Shown here in pieces: positions 54,568 to 63,858 of a DNA stretch of 64,000 bases. The notes under the pieces are model-generated. The model saw only the letters and a list, made by a program, of their open reading frames with translations. It did not search any database and had not been told where the DNA came from. Source of the DNA: Acinetobacter johnsonii CIP 64.6. GTDB lineage: Bacteria; Pseudomonadota; Gammaproteobacteria; Pseudomonadales; Moraxellaceae. A program made the position numbers and the translations under genes. The DNA lies in NCBI RefSeq assembly GCF_000368045.1, contig NZ_KB849236.1:727731-791730 (forward strand), in the 5' to 3' direction. Every line of letters starts with the position of its first letter. The stretch's first letter is position 1.

Positions 54568-55704
54568 ATGCTTTTAAATGAAGAACAAAAAATGGTTCAG
54601 GATATGCTGCGTAGTTATTCGCAGGAAAAACTGAAACCAACTGCAGCTGAACGTGACAAAACGGCACAGTTTCCTGCGCAAGAACTTAAAGAGCTGGGTG
54701 AGTTAGGTGCTTTGGGTATGACTGTTTCACCTGAATGGGGTGGTGCAGGCTTAGATTATATTTCACTGGTGGTAGCACTTGAGGAAATTGCAGCAGGTGA
54801 TGGTGCGATTTCGACCATTGTCAGTGTGCAAAACTCACTGCCGTGTGGCATTACCCAGCGTTATGGAACTGATGCGCAAAAGCAGAAATATTTAAGCAAG
54901 CTTGCCACAGGTGAGTGGTTGGGGTGCTTTTGTCTCACTGAACCACAAGCAGGATCAGATGCAGGTGCGTTGGAGTGTAAAGCTGTTCGTGAGGGCGATG
55001 AGTGGGTGCTGAATGGAACCAAACAATTTATTACCACAGGAAAGCATGCACAAGTCGCTTTGGTTTTTGCAGTCACAGACAAAGCTGCGGGGAAGAAAGG
55101 TATTTCTTGCTTTTTAGTCCCAACCGATACCGAAGGCTATATTGTCTCTCGTATAGAAGAAAAGATGGGGCAGCACTGTTCGGATACGGCAACCATTGTT
55201 TTGGAGAACTGCCGCATTCCGGCAGATCATTTGCTAGGTGCGGAAGGTGAGGGCTACAAAATTGCGCTTTCGAATTTGGAGTCAGGACGTATTGGTATTG
55301 CAGCGCAATCAGTGGGTATGGCTCGAGCCGCTTTAGATGCAGCAGTTGAATATGCCAATGACCGCAAAGCCTTTGGTGTTGAAATTGTACAACATCAGGC
55401 AGTTGCTTTTCGTTTAGCCGATATGGCGACGCACATTGAAGCTGCACGTCAGTTAATTTTCCATGCAGCCACTTTGAAGGATGCAGGATTGCCGTGTTTA
55501 AAAGAAGCCTCTATGGCCAAACTGTTTGCCTCAACCATGGCAGAGCGTGTTTGTTCTGATGCTATTCAAATTTATGGTGGCTATGGCTATGTTTCAGATT
55601 TTCCTGTTGAACGAATTTATAGGGACGTCCGTGTGAGCCAGATTTATGAAGGGGCATCTGATATCCAGCGTCTTGTCATTGCACGTGAAGTCACCAAGGT
55701 TTAA
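54568..55704 (+). CDS. Acyl-CoA dehydrogenase
   Basis: The 378-residue flavoenzyme introduces a trans-2 double bond in an acyl-CoA. Signatures are CFCLTEPQAGSDAGAL (about 125-140), QIYGGYGYVSDFPVERIYRD and VSQIYEGASDIQRLVIAREV, with the catalytic Glu in YEGAS. The protein type fits short/medium or branched-chain substrates; the exact chain is not clear. It lies between the SDR and the ligase, with gaps of about 260 bp on both sides. Confidence 0.95.
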   Translation: MLLNEEQKMVQDMLRSYSQEKLKPTAAERDKTAQFPAQELKELGELGALGMTVSPEWGGAGLDYISLVVALEEIAAGDGAISTIVSVQNSLPCGITQRYGTDAQKQKYLSKLATGEWLGCFCLTEPQAGSDAGALECKAVREGDEWVLNGTKQFITTGKHAQVALVFAVTDKAAGKKGISCFLVPTDTEGYIVSRIEEKMGQHCSDTATIVLENCRIPADHLLGAEGEGYKIALSNLESGRIGIAAQSVGMARAALDAAVEYANDRKAFGVEIVQHQAVAFRLADMATHIEAARQLIFHAATLKDAGLPCLKEASMAKLFASTMAERVCSDAIQIYGGYGYVSDFPVERIYRDVRVSQIYEGASDIQRLVIAREVTKV

Positions 55705-55964
55705 GTCGACTCAGTTTTAGACCTTGGTCGATGTTCAAAGCCTGCACTTTCATTGAGGGATTTGGAAATTGTAGGTGCATTTAAAACATGGTTATCTAGG
55801 TACAGCGGTTAAGTACAGTCATTAAATAGAGCAGCTGAGCTGCTCTAGGTTTTCAAATAATATAGAACTGACAATGAGGTCAGTTCAACGCTTAAAACGA
55901 TAAAGAACATGGACGGCCAAAGTGGATTTGGCCTTAAAAAAATGGATAATACGAGGTTGTCGTG

Positions 55965-57611
55965 ATGAAGACATTAGAACAAGCCCACCAAGAATTTAAC
56001 TATGAGCAACTGATTCAGGAACAATTGGTCGGCCAACCCAATGCAATAAATGCCTATATTGAGTGCTGTCAGCGTTATGTCGGGTTACAAAAAACAGCAC
56101 TCATCTGGGAAGGAAAAAATGGTGAGTCAGAGCAATGGAGTTTTGAACAGCTCGATGTTGCCTCAGCACAGTTGGCAAATTATTTTAAAAAGATCGGGAT
56201 TCAAGTGGGGGACTGTATCGCAGGGCTGTTACCGCGTACGCCTGAACTGCTGATTACGATTTTAGCAACATGGCGGATCGGTGCGATTTATCAGCCTTTG
56301 TTTACTGCTTTTGAGTCGAAGGCGATTGAACATCGAGTTTTAACTGCGAATACTAAATTGATTGTGACCAATGCAGAGCAACGTCCAAAGCTAAATCACG
56401 TCGAAGTCAAACATATCCTTACCGTGAATGCGGGAACAAACTTAGCCAGCAATGAAGCTGATTTTTGGCAGGAAGCAAAACAACAGTCTGATCAATGTGA
56501 AGCTGTTTTAGGTAGCTTTGATGATGATTTTCTGATGATGTTTACCTCAGGCACCACAGGTTTGGCGAAATCAGTGCCTGTCCCTTTAAAAGCGGTTTTG
56601 GCGTTTAAGGGTTATATGCAACATGCAGTCGATTTAAGAGAAGACGATTCATTTTGGAATTTAGCCGATCCGGGCTGGGCTTATGGGTTGTACTACGGTA
56701 TTACAGGCCCGCTCAGCTTGGGGCATAGCATCATTATGGATGAGCGTGCATTTAGCGTCGATCATGCGGTTGAAGTCATTAAAAAGTATCGCGTCAGTAA
56801 TTTAACGGGTTCGCCTACGGCTTTTCGGATGTTCTTTGGTTTTAAAGAAAAGTTTGATCCTTCAATTAAAACCCACTTGCGCGCCGTCAGTAGCGCGGGG
56901 GAGCCTTTGACCCCAGAAGTGATTCATTGGTTTAATAATGATTTGAACGTCAACATTTATGACCAGTATGGACAAACTGAGTTGGGCATGGTGATTGCGA
57001 ACCATCATGCATTGGAGCATGAGAAAAAGGTTGGTTCGGCAGGCTTTGCCAATCCTGGACACCGCTTTGCTGTGCTTGATGTCAACCACCAAGAAGTGAA
57101 GCGCGGTGAAATAGGAATGCTAGCTATAGACTTTAGCCAGTCACCACTGACATGGTTTAAAGGCTATGGTGGCAATAATCGTAAGTCCTTTGTGGGACAG
57201 TATTATTTAACAGGTGATACGGTCAAGCTGAATGAAATTGGTGGTATCGACTTTGTTGGGCGTGCTGACGATGTCATTACAACGTCAGGCTATCGAGTTG
57301 GACCTTTTGATGTCGAAAGTACTTTGCTTGAGTGTGCGGAAGTACTCGAGTCAGCTGTGATTGGTAAGCCTGATCTAGAGCGCACTGAAGTGGTGAAAGC
57401 TTTTGTGGTGCTAAAGCCACAGTACCAAGCCTCTAAAGAGTTGGATAGCAAACTCCAAGCCTATGTGCGTTCACGTTTATCTAAACATGCGTATCCGAAA
57501 GAAATTGAGTTTGTTGAAAGCTTGCCGAAAACGTCGACTGGCAAAATTCAACGTAATTTACTGAAACAGCAAGAAGTGGCAAAGATACAAACCTTACAAG
57601 CTGCAATTTAA
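55965..57611 (+). CDS. AMP-dependent acyl-CoA synthetase/ligase
   Basis: The 548-residue enzyme activates a carboxylic acid to its CoA thioester with ATP. The P-loop motif MFTSGTTGLAKSVPVP lies at about 193-208, the adenylate motif YDQYGQTELGMV at about 326-337, and the C-terminal catalytic Lys in ESLPKTSTGKIQRNLL. ATG 55965 is preferred over GTG 55962 because GAGG lies eight bases upstream. It resembles acetyl/propionyl-type synthetases but shorter; the substrate is unknown and is probably degraded by the preceding enzymes. Confidence 0.93.
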   Translation: MKTLEQAHQEFNYEQLIQEQLVGQPNAINAYIECCQRYVGLQKTALIWEGKNGESEQWSFEQLDVASAQLANYFKKIGIQVGDCIAGLLPRTPELLITILATWRIGAIYQPLFTAFESKAIEHRVLTANTKLIVTNAEQRPKLNHVEVKHILTVNAGTNLASNEADFWQEAKQQSDQCEAVLGSFDDDFLMMFTSGTTGLAKSVPVPLKAVLAFKGYMQHAVDLREDDSFWNLADPGWAYGLYYGITGPLSLGHSIIMDERAFSVDHAVEVIKKYRVSNLTGSPTAFRMFFGFKEKFDPSIKTHLRAVSSAGEPLTPEVIHWFNNDLNVNIYDQYGQTELGMVIANHHALEHEKKVGSAGFANPGHRFAVLDVNHQEVKRGEIGMLAIDFSQSPLTWFKGYGGNNRKSFVGQYYLTGDTVKLNEIGGIDFVGRADDVITTSGYRVGPFDVESTLLECAEVLESAVIGKPDLERTEVVKAFVVLKPQYQASKELDSKLQAYVRSRLSKHAYPKEIEFVESLPKTSTGKIQRNLLKQQEVAKIQTLQAAI

Positions 57612-57757
57612 TTTAAAAATAAAAGGGTCTTAGTGGTAAGTCGAATTCGCAGTAATTGTTGATCTAACCGATTGAAAAAAATTATCTTGGCGGAGTTTTA
57701 TCGAATTTTCATCCAATTTCGTCATTAGCCTGCGGCTCATCCTGCTTTTGTTTCGGC

Positions 57758-57838
57758 AAAAGTAGGCAAAACCATGGTCATCTGCAAAACCTGTTCTTTT
57801 CTTGGACTTGTTAAAATATATTGAAGAAACATTATCTT
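57758..57838 (+). repeat. Dispersed repeat, copy B
   Basis: Shares AAAAGTAGGCAAAACCAT (57758), CAAAACCTGTTCT (57785) and GAAACATTATCTT (57826) with copy A at 54404. The spacing between the first two blocks is the same (27 bases) and that between the last two differs by one base. Flanking bases differ, so the repeat is an old or degenerate one. Confidence 0.7.
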
Positions 57839-57907
57839 GCTTATACCATGCCGGTTACAGATGACGTTTTCCGAGTATCATTTTTTTGTTGAACTCTAAT
57901 TAGGGTT

Positions 57908-57940
57908 AAAGCCAGTCAGTTCTAAATGGGCTGGCTTTTT
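57908..57940 (+). terminator. Terminator in the gap after the acyl-CoA ligase
   Basis: AAGCCAG and CTGGCTT pair around a longer inner loop, followed by TTTTTCTTTTCTT on the plus strand. It is nearly 300 bp past the ligase stop. Confidence 0.6.
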
Positions 57941-58176
57941 CTTTTCTTCATTTATAGCGGGACGTAACTTGTGGAACACCGCTAGAAATATAGTTAGATG
58001 TATAAATAGCCTAAGAAAATTTAACTAGGCAACTATTATGATTCAATCTCCATTACTTAAAAATGAAAAAGTTGAGCCATCTAAAGCTCATAGCATTTAT
58101 TGAATTTGTGCATAGCTAACCTTGGTTTCATGGTTATAATTCGCCATCAACATTTTCTTTAGCGAAAGGCTGAATC

Positions 58177-58947
58177 ATGGACGAGTTAGATGAAAGTCTA
58201 GAACTGAGTAATGCTGAAATGCATCTCTATAGCCGCCAGATTTTATTGGACGGATGGGATATAGAGGCACAAGAAAAACTCAAGTTGGCCAATGTACTCA
58301 TCGTAGGCTGTGGTGGCATTGGTTGTATGACTGCGGAGTTATTGGCACGTGCTGGCGTAGGGCAAATCAGCTTGATAGATGCCGATACCATCGAAGTGAG
58401 CAATCTCCAAAGACAGATTGCCTATGTAGAAAACAATGTCGGTTTTTATAAAGCAGAGGTTTTGGCCCAGCGTTTAAAGCAGATCAATCCCTACATCAAA
58501 GTTCATGCGCATGCTGTAAAACTTGATACAACCAATGCAGCTAGTTTAATTGCAGGTCAAGACTTAGTCCTCGATGGCTGTGATAATTTTACGACACGGT
58601 ATTTGGTCAATCAGCAGTGTAAAGTGGCCAATATTCCACTCATCAGTGCATCGGCCATTGGTTTTCAAGGGCAACTGTTTATGGTGGAAGGTGAGTCCGC
58701 TTGCTATGAATGCTTGTTCCCGAAAGAAGAACATGCGAATGAAAGCCTACGCTGTGCAGATTCAGGTGTTCTCGCCACCACGCCAAACGTGATGGCCAGT
58801 CTTCAAGCGCATCATGCACTTTTATATTTGGGTTTAAATGTGACTGCACTCAAACAACGCTTGTTACTTTGGGATGGCTTAAGTATGAAACAACGTTTGC
58901 TTGCTTTCGAAAAAGATACAGATTGTCCCGTTTGTCAGGCAAGATAA
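58177..58947 (+). CDS. MoeB/ThiF-type adenylyltransferase
   Basis: This 256-residue E1-like enzyme adenylates the C-terminal Gly-Gly of a small sulfur-carrier protein such as MoaD or ThiS. It has the ATP loop VLIVGCGGIGCMTAELLARAG at about 40-60, DADTIEVSNLQRQ at about 67-79, LDGCDNFTTRYLVN, and two Zn-binding CxxC pairs, CYECLFP and CPVCQ. The Cys in SLRCADSGVLATTPN matches the family's reactive Cys. A rhodanese extension is absent. No MoaD/ThiS gene is adjacent, so molybdopterin or thiamine service cannot be told apart; moeB is slightly more likely. Confidence 0.88.
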   Translation: MDELDESLELSNAEMHLYSRQILLDGWDIEAQEKLKLANVLIVGCGGIGCMTAELLARAGVGQISLIDADTIEVSNLQRQIAYVENNVGFYKAEVLAQRLKQINPYIKVHAHAVKLDTTNAASLIAGQDLVLDGCDNFTTRYLVNQQCKVANIPLISASAIGFQGQLFMVEGESACYECLFPKEEHANESLRCADSGVLATTPNVMASLQAHHALLYLGLNVTALKQRLLLWDGLSMKQRLLAFEKDTDCPVCQAR

Positions 58948-59004
58948 GCCTACAATTTTTTCATTCTTTGATACACTTAATACAATTTATTTTTGACCGA
59001 TATT

Positions 59005-60303
59005 ATGAAAAACAATATCTTTTTAGATGGACTGCGATCTGTGGCCCGTGTTGGGGAAACAGCAGTCATTGCAGCGCGTGCGGGTATTAAGTACGCCACT
59101 GAAAAACCAAGTAATGCCAAATTGATGCGTGAAACCTTTGAGTCTCTGGGTTCAACCTATATCAAGTTGGGGCAATTTATTGCGAGTACACCTTCACTTT
59201 TTCCACGTGAATATGTTGAAGAGTTTCAAGGCTGTTTAGACCAAACTCCATCTTTACCGTTTAGTTATGTACAAGGGGTTTTAGCTTCTGAGTTTGAAGG
59301 CCGAAATCTGTCTGAGATTTTTGCATCGATTGATGAAACGCCGTTAGCTTCAGCGTCTATTGCCCAAGTTCATGCCGCGAAGCTGGTGACGGGTGAAGAT
59401 GTGGTGATTAAAGTACAAAAGCCAGGTGTAGAAACCATTCTCTATACCGACTTAAATGTTCTGCACTGGGCTACCAAGGTTTTAGAAAAAGCAGTGCCTA
59501 AAGTCAAATTTGCATCGCTTGCAGATATTGTAGAAGAAATCAAAACCCGCATGGTTCGCGAGGTCGATTTTATTGAAGAAGCCAGTAATCTGGATGACTT
59601 TGTGAACTATCTCAATATCACGCAAAACCATAAGGCGATGGCACCTAAGGTCTATCACCAATATTCGACTCGCCGTGTGCTGACTATGCAGCGTCTTTAC
59701 GGCGTACCACTGACTGATTTTGAAGTTGTTAAAAAGCGCTGTAAAGATCCTTCACAAGTCCTGATTACTGCCATGAACACATGGTTTGGTAGCCTGATGA
59801 TGTGTAATAGCTTCCATGCTGACTTACATGCTGGAAACCTGATGCTGCTTGATGATGGTCGTGTCGGTTTTATTGATTTCGGAATTGTGGGACAGTTGAA
59901 ACCTGAAGTATGGACAGCTTGCATCGCGTTTATGGATGCCTTGCAAAAAACAGATTATGCACTCATGGCGGAAAATATGCTGGGAATGGGCATGACCGCA
60001 GTGAAGATTGATACTCAGGTGTTGGCCGCAGATCTTGAACGTTTATTTAGTGGTGTGTTGTTGGCAGATCCGCAAGAGTTGCTTAGTTCAAACCCAGCAG
60101 ATTTGAATGACATCATGATGGATATGGTCGCAGTGGGCGAGCGCCACGGGATTCGCTTCCCGCGTGATTTTGCCTTGTTATTTAAACAGATGCTGTATTT
60201 TGATCGTTTCATGCGCATTCTTGCACCGTATACCGACATCTATGCTGACCAGCGTTTGCAAATGGTGCAAACTATGGACCCAAATGTGTTATTAAAAAAC
60301 TAA
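59005..60303 (+). CDS. ABC1/UbiB-family atypical kinase
   Basis: The 432-residue protein carries the hallmark KxGQ motif in STYIKLGQFIAST at about 47-59, the Ala-rich loop ASASIAQVHAAKL, the Lys of VVIKVQKPG, then SFHADLHAGNLMLL and the metal-binding GFIDFGIVGQ. UbiB-type ATPases support ubiquinone synthesis or lipid traffic. It lacks the C-terminal pair of membrane helices seen in E. coli UbiB and so is likely a second ABC1 homologue. ATG 59005 has no strong ribosome-binding site. Confidence 0.9.
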   Translation: MKNNIFLDGLRSVARVGETAVIAARAGIKYATEKPSNAKLMRETFESLGSTYIKLGQFIASTPSLFPREYVEEFQGCLDQTPSLPFSYVQGVLASEFEGRNLSEIFASIDETPLASASIAQVHAAKLVTGEDVVIKVQKPGVETILYTDLNVLHWATKVLEKAVPKVKFASLADIVEEIKTRMVREVDFIEEASNLDDFVNYLNITQNHKAMAPKVYHQYSTRRVLTMQRLYGVPLTDFEVVKKRCKDPSQVLITAMNTWFGSLMMCNSFHADLHAGNLMLLDDGRVGFIDFGIVGQLKPEVWTACIAFMDALQKTDYALMAENMLGMGMTAVKIDTQVLAADLERLFSGVLLADPQELLSSNPADLNDIMMDMVAVGERHGIRFPRDFALLFKQMLYFDRFMRILAPYTDIYADQRLQMVQTMDPNVLLKN

Positions 60304-60421
60304 GTTCTTTTGAAGCACACTCACCAAAAAATCCCTTTCAGTCCTTCTTTTAAAAGAGGGACTGAAAAATGCTTTCCTGTTTAGGGGATGAAAAACATAG
60401 TTTCCTAAGACAGGGATTAAA

Positions 60422-60829
60422 ATGTCAAAATCTGTTAAAGGTAATAATGTGGACGCAATTATCATTGAAGGCTTAAAAGTTGAAACAGTGGTTGGCTGCT
60501 TTAACTGGGAACGTCAGATTATTCAGCCTTTAATGTTGGATATGATTATTCAAACAGATTTGGAACAAGCTTCAAACTCAGATGACTTAGACCATACTTT
60601 AAATTATGCTGAAATTTGTGAAATTGCAGCAAAGGTCATTCAAGATACTAAGCCTGAGCTGATTGAACATGCAGCAAAATTGGTCATCAACGCACTTTTT
60701 TCTACCTTTCATGCGATTGAATCGATTAATATTACCATCCGTAAGCCTGCCATTATCGCGCAAGCAAATTCTGTAGGAATTCGTCTTGAACGCCACCGAA
60801 ACGATTTTCGCCCTAGCTCTGGCGAGTAA
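60422..60829 (+). CDS. folB: Dihydroneopterin aldolase
   Basis: FolB splits dihydroneopterin into 6-hydroxymethyl-dihydropterin and glycolaldehyde in folate synthesis. The 135-residue product shows IIIEGLKVETVVGCFNWERQ (about 13-32), the DLDHTLNYAEIC segment and the RKPAIIAQANSVGIRLERH end typical of the family. The next gene, folK, begins inside its 3' end, 44 bp of overlap, so the pair acts sequentially and is translated together. Confidence 0.93.
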   Translation: MSKSVKGNNVDAIIIEGLKVETVVGCFNWERQIIQPLMLDMIIQTDLEQASNSDDLDHTLNYAEICEIAAKVIQDTKPELIEHAAKLVINALFSTFHAIESINITIRKPAIIAQANSVGIRLERHRNDFRPSSGE

Positions 60830-61229
60830 TAATAATCCAAAGCAACATTTTTTATATGCCTCTGAGCAACTTGCTAAAATTGGGCAACTGCAATTTTCGA
60901 ACATTTATTTAATTCCATGCCGTGATGGAGTTGGGGCAGATTATTGGAATGCAGCCTGTTTGCTGAAATCGTCTTTGTCCGTTGCCGATATTTCGGTATT
61001 GCTGAAAAATATGGAAGCCACATCTGGGCGTGTCCGTCCATCACATCAGATTTCACTGGATGTCGATTTGATTGCATGGGGTGAAAACTTAGAACATATG
61101 CAGTTCAATCCCAAAAAATTGCCTTTGGCTTTAGATGTGAAAATTCCAATGTTCGATGTGTGGAAGGATAATGCATTTCAACATCAAACGCATACATTTC
61201 CAACGGTAAGCTGCTTGGAAACCAAATAA
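60786..61229 (+). CDS. folK: 6-hydroxymethyl-dihydropterin pyrophosphokinase
   Basis: FolK transfers pyrophosphate from ATP to the pterin made by FolB. The 147-residue product starts with TTG at 60786 in the folB frame's overlap and begins NATETIFALALASNNNPKQH, a diverged form of the family's start (ALGSN...). The signature SLDVDLIAWGENLEHM is the HPPK metal-binding motif. It is a diverged member but keeps both Asp residues. No later Met gives a full domain, so the TTG is the likely start. Confidence 0.85.
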   Translation: MNATETIFALALASNNNPKQHFLYASEQLAKIGQLQFSNIYLIPCRDGVGADYWNAACLLKSSLSVADISVLLKNMEATSGRVRPSHQISLDVDLIAWGENLEHMQFNPKKLPLALDVKIPMFDVWKDNAFQHQTHTFPTVSCLETK

Positions 61230-61302
61230 CATATCGAAGTGTGATTGGCAGTTGAACTGGCTTAACATGCTCATAAAACACAATTCACAGCGAGCTATTT
61301 TC

Positions 61303-61830
61303 ATGAAAATACAAATTTTGAGTGCTCTTTCTTTAGCAGTGTTTCTAGCGGGCTGTCATTCAACTCCGTCCAAAATGACAGCGACAACTGCTATGGATAA
61401 AACGAGTGTATCTCAAACGACTGAAAAACAAGGGTTAAAACTAGCTGTTCAGGCCTATACCCAAGATCAATCGGATTATCAAACTAGCCTATATGATTTA
61501 AACCAAGACGGAATCGATGATGCCGTGGTGCTATTAAGTGGGATGGAGTGGTGTGGTTCAGGTGGCTGTACGTTGCTGGTCTTTAAAGGTCTTGCAGATG
61601 GGAGTTTCCAACCGCATAGCAAAATGACTGTTTCATCTACACCGATTTATGCTTTAAGTACTCAAACCCAAGGTTGGCGTGATTTATCGGTCTATACCCG
61701 AGGTTTAGGACAGGTCATACTGAAGTACAATGGGAAAAACTATCCATCCAATCCATCACTAGCGTCAAAATATACGGCGAATTTAAAGCAAGTAGGTAAT
61801 ACTTTATTACTGCCGATCGTTGTGGAATAA
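61303..61830 (+). CDS. Lipoprotein of unknown function
   Basis: The 175-residue protein begins MKIQILSALSLAVFLAGCHS, with the lipobox LAGC and Cys at 18. The mature part has the calcium-loop-like stretch YDLNQDGIDDAVVLLSG at about 65-81 and GMEWCGSGGCTLLVFKG. It resembles small outer-membrane lipoproteins found in Acinetobacter. The frame opens upstream (61252) but ATG 61303 gives the signal. Function is unknown. Confidence 0.8.
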   Translation: MKIQILSALSLAVFLAGCHSTPSKMTATTAMDKTSVSQTTEKQGLKLAVQAYTQDQSDYQTSLYDLNQDGIDDAVVLLSGMEWCGSGGCTLLVFKGLADGSFQPHSKMTVSSTPIYALSTQTQGWRDLSVYTRGLGQVILKYNGKNYPSNPSLASKYTANLKQVGNTLLLPIVVE

Positions 61831-61847
61831 CTCAGCATTAAGTCAAT

Positions 61848-61877
61848 AAAAAAGCAGTGGAACACCACTGCTTTTTT
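61848..61877. terminator. Bidirectional terminator between lipoprotein gene and coq7
   Basis: AAAAAAGCAGTGG-AACA-CCACTGCTTTTTT is symmetrical and lies between two convergent genes. Confidence 0.9.
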
Positions 61878-61898
61878 ATTGGTTCAAACCATTGTGGT

Positions 61899-62534
61899 TT
61901 AAATAAAATAACTGGTCTTGGTCATGAGTTTTGATATAGCCGTCATGGTGATTTTGACAGGAATCGGTAAATCGACTCCGCCAGCATTCAGTGCTGTATC
62001 ACGATGGTGTAATTCATCTTCATTCATTTGCACAAGAATATTGCGTGAACGGTCATCTTGAGCAGGGAGTTGGCTGATGTGATGCTGTAAATGCAGGCTC
62101 ACTTGGCGTTCAGTTTCTGCAACAAAACCTAAGCTATATTTATCGCCTGCAATGCCTGCGATTGCACCCATGCCAAAGGATAAGCCGTACCAGATTGGAT
62201 TGAGCAGACTGGTATGGCTATCTAGCTCTTTTAAGCGGTCTTCACACCATGCAAGATGGTCTTGTTCTTCAATCGCCGCTTGTTCCATTTCGCGGCGTAC
62301 ATTCGGCAGTTTTGCCGTTAAAGCTTGCCCATGATAAAGCGCTTGTGCACACACTTCACCACTATGGTTGACCCGCATTAGACCTGCAACATGACGTGCT
62401 TCACTCACTGCGAGTTGGGTTTCTACCGCCTTGCCTGGGTTTTCACGTTGAGCAGACGTTGTGCCTGGAACTAAGCTACGCAGGGCTTGATCAAAAGAAT
62501 TGATAAATTTATCGATGCCAGTGTAATGACGCAT
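61899..62534 (-). CDS. coq7: Demethoxyubiquinone hydroxylase (Coq7-type)
   Basis: Coq7 hydroxylates 2-polyprenyl-3-methyl-6-methoxy-benzoquinol, the penultimate step in ubiquinone synthesis. The 211-residue product has the two di-iron motifs: MRVNHSGEVCAQALYHGQ with EEQDHLAWCEDRL in the first half and TERQVSLHLQHHIS with NEDELHHRDTALNAGG in the second. Length fits the ~210-residue bacterial form. It follows the MFS gene by 4 bp, on the same strand. Confidence 0.95.
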   Translation of the reverse strand: MRHYTGIDKFINSFDQALRSLVPGTTSAQRENPGKAVETQLAVSEARHVAGLMRVNHSGEVCAQALYHGQALTAKLPNVRREMEQAAIEEQDHLAWCEDRLKELDSHTSLLNPIWYGLSFGMGAIAGIAGDKYSLGFVAETERQVSLHLQHHISQLPAQDDRSRNILVQMNEDELHHRDTALNAGGVDLPIPVKITMTAISKLMTKTSYFI

Positions 62535-62538
62535 AACT

Positions 62539-63858
62539 TTAGTCCTCTAACTCAGGTTGTACAGTTTTTAGCATGGGTTTGAGTCGATATAACAACCACA
62601 GCGTAAAGCCCGCACTTAATACAGCAGTAATGCTGAAAAGTATTTTAATATCAATCTTCAAAACACTTAAAATGATAATCGAAAATATAGCAGAAGACAC
62701 CATAAACACCGCATTTAATATGTTGTTTGCGGCAACAACACGTGCACGATGTGAATGCGGTGAATAGGCTTGCATCATGGCGTATAGCGGCACAATATAA
62801 AAACCACCACTGATGCCGAGCAAGGTCACCGCAAGCATGACATGGTAGTAAATTGCACCGTGGTTAAACATATCCGCGATATTCATCATCGCGCCTGTAC
62901 GCTCAGGTACAAAAGCTAGACTCAAAGCCAAGTAAAAGGCAAATAGGGTGAGCCCAATCGCACCGATTGGCACCATTTTAATATTCACTTCAGAGCCACC
63001 AATTCTACGACACAGCAGGGAGCCAACTCCAATCCCGACAGAAAAGAACGTGAGTAAAAGACTGACGACATTTTCTGATGCATGTAGGTTTTGTTGAGTC
63101 AACTGTGGAATTTGGGTGAGATAGGTCGCGCCGTAAAACCAATACCACGAATTTCCCAGTAAAATCATAAAGATGAGGGGGAGGCTTTTGGCATATTTGA
63201 GTGTTTGAAAACTGGTTCTAAAGAAATTCCAGTCAATTTTTAACTCGGGTGAGCTGACTTGCTGTTTTAAAATAAATCGACTGGAGAGATAACCCAAAAT
63301 GGCAATGATGACGACAGTCAGGCTGATCCAAATAAGATTGCCTTGAGAAACCGAAATGACTGCGCCACCCAAAATCATCCCGATTAAAATAGCAATGGAG
63401 GTGCCCGACTGAAATAGCGCATTGCCCGACATGAGTTCATTCGGTTTTAGAATCTCAGGTAAAATGGCGTATTTAATGGGGCCAAAGAAGGTGGAGTGTG
63501 TGCCCATCATAAATAGAGCCAAGAGCAGCAGCCATAAATTGCCCAACAAGAAACCCGCGGAACCGATGAGCATAATCACAATTTCTAGAACTTTGATGCT
63601 ACGAATGAGTTGTGAGCGCTCAAACTTATCGGCAATTTGTCCTGCAGTTGCAGAAAAAATGAAGTAAGGCAAAATAAATAACAGCGCGGCTAAATTATTT
63701 AAGGTACTAACATCCGCGGCTTGTTGATTAATCCATCCATAAGTAATGACTAAAAGCAAAGCTTGTTTATAGACATTGTCGTTTAAAGCACCAAAAAATT
63801 GGGTAATAAACATGGGAAGAAAACGACGGGTACTTAATAGATGTTCATGGTTTTTCAT
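62539..63858 (-). CDS. MFS transporter, LplT-like
   Basis: The 439-residue protein (ATG 63858; one at 63873 adds five residues) has about 12 membrane segments. Its start RRFLPMFITQFFGALNDNVYKQAL and the loop FSATAGQIADKFERSQLIRS match the lysophospholipid transporter group, as does THSTFFGPIKYAILPEILKP at about 118-137. LplT flips lysophospholipids for re-acylation; it is often fused or adjacent to an acyltransferase, which is not seen in this window. Its stop lies 4 bp before coq7 on the same strand. Confidence 0.85.
   Translation of the reverse strand: MKNHEHLLSTRRFLPMFITQFFGALNDNVYKQALLLVITYGWINQQAADVSTLNNLAALLFILPYFIFSATAGQIADKFERSQLIRSIKVLEIVIMLIGSAGFLLGNLWLLLLALFMMGTHSTFFGPIKYAILPEILKPNELMSGNALFQSGTSIAILIGMILGGAVISVSQGNLIWISLTVVIIAILGYLSSRFILKQQVSSPELKIDWNFFRTSFQTLKYAKSLPLIFMILLGNSWYWFYGATYLTQIPQLTQQNLHASENVVSLLLTFFSVGIGVGSLLCRRIGGSEVNIKMVPIGAIGLTLFAFYLALSLAFVPERTGAMMNIADMFNHGAIYYHVMLAVTLLGISGGFYIVPLYAMMQAYSPHSHRARVVAANNILNAVFMVSSAIFSIIILSVLKIDIKILFSITAVLSAGFTLWLLYRLKPMLKTVQPELED

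Larger units (their letters stand above)
57612..58176 (+). other. 565-bp gap with repeat copy B and a terminator, no supported gene
   Basis: Holds repeat copy B (57758-57838) and a terminator (57908-57940). A 21-codon ORF at 58039-58104 (begins MIQSPLLKNEKVEP) has no ribosome-binding site of note and is not supported. The last 70 bp should hold the promoter of the MoeB/ThiF-like gene. Confidence 0.45.
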
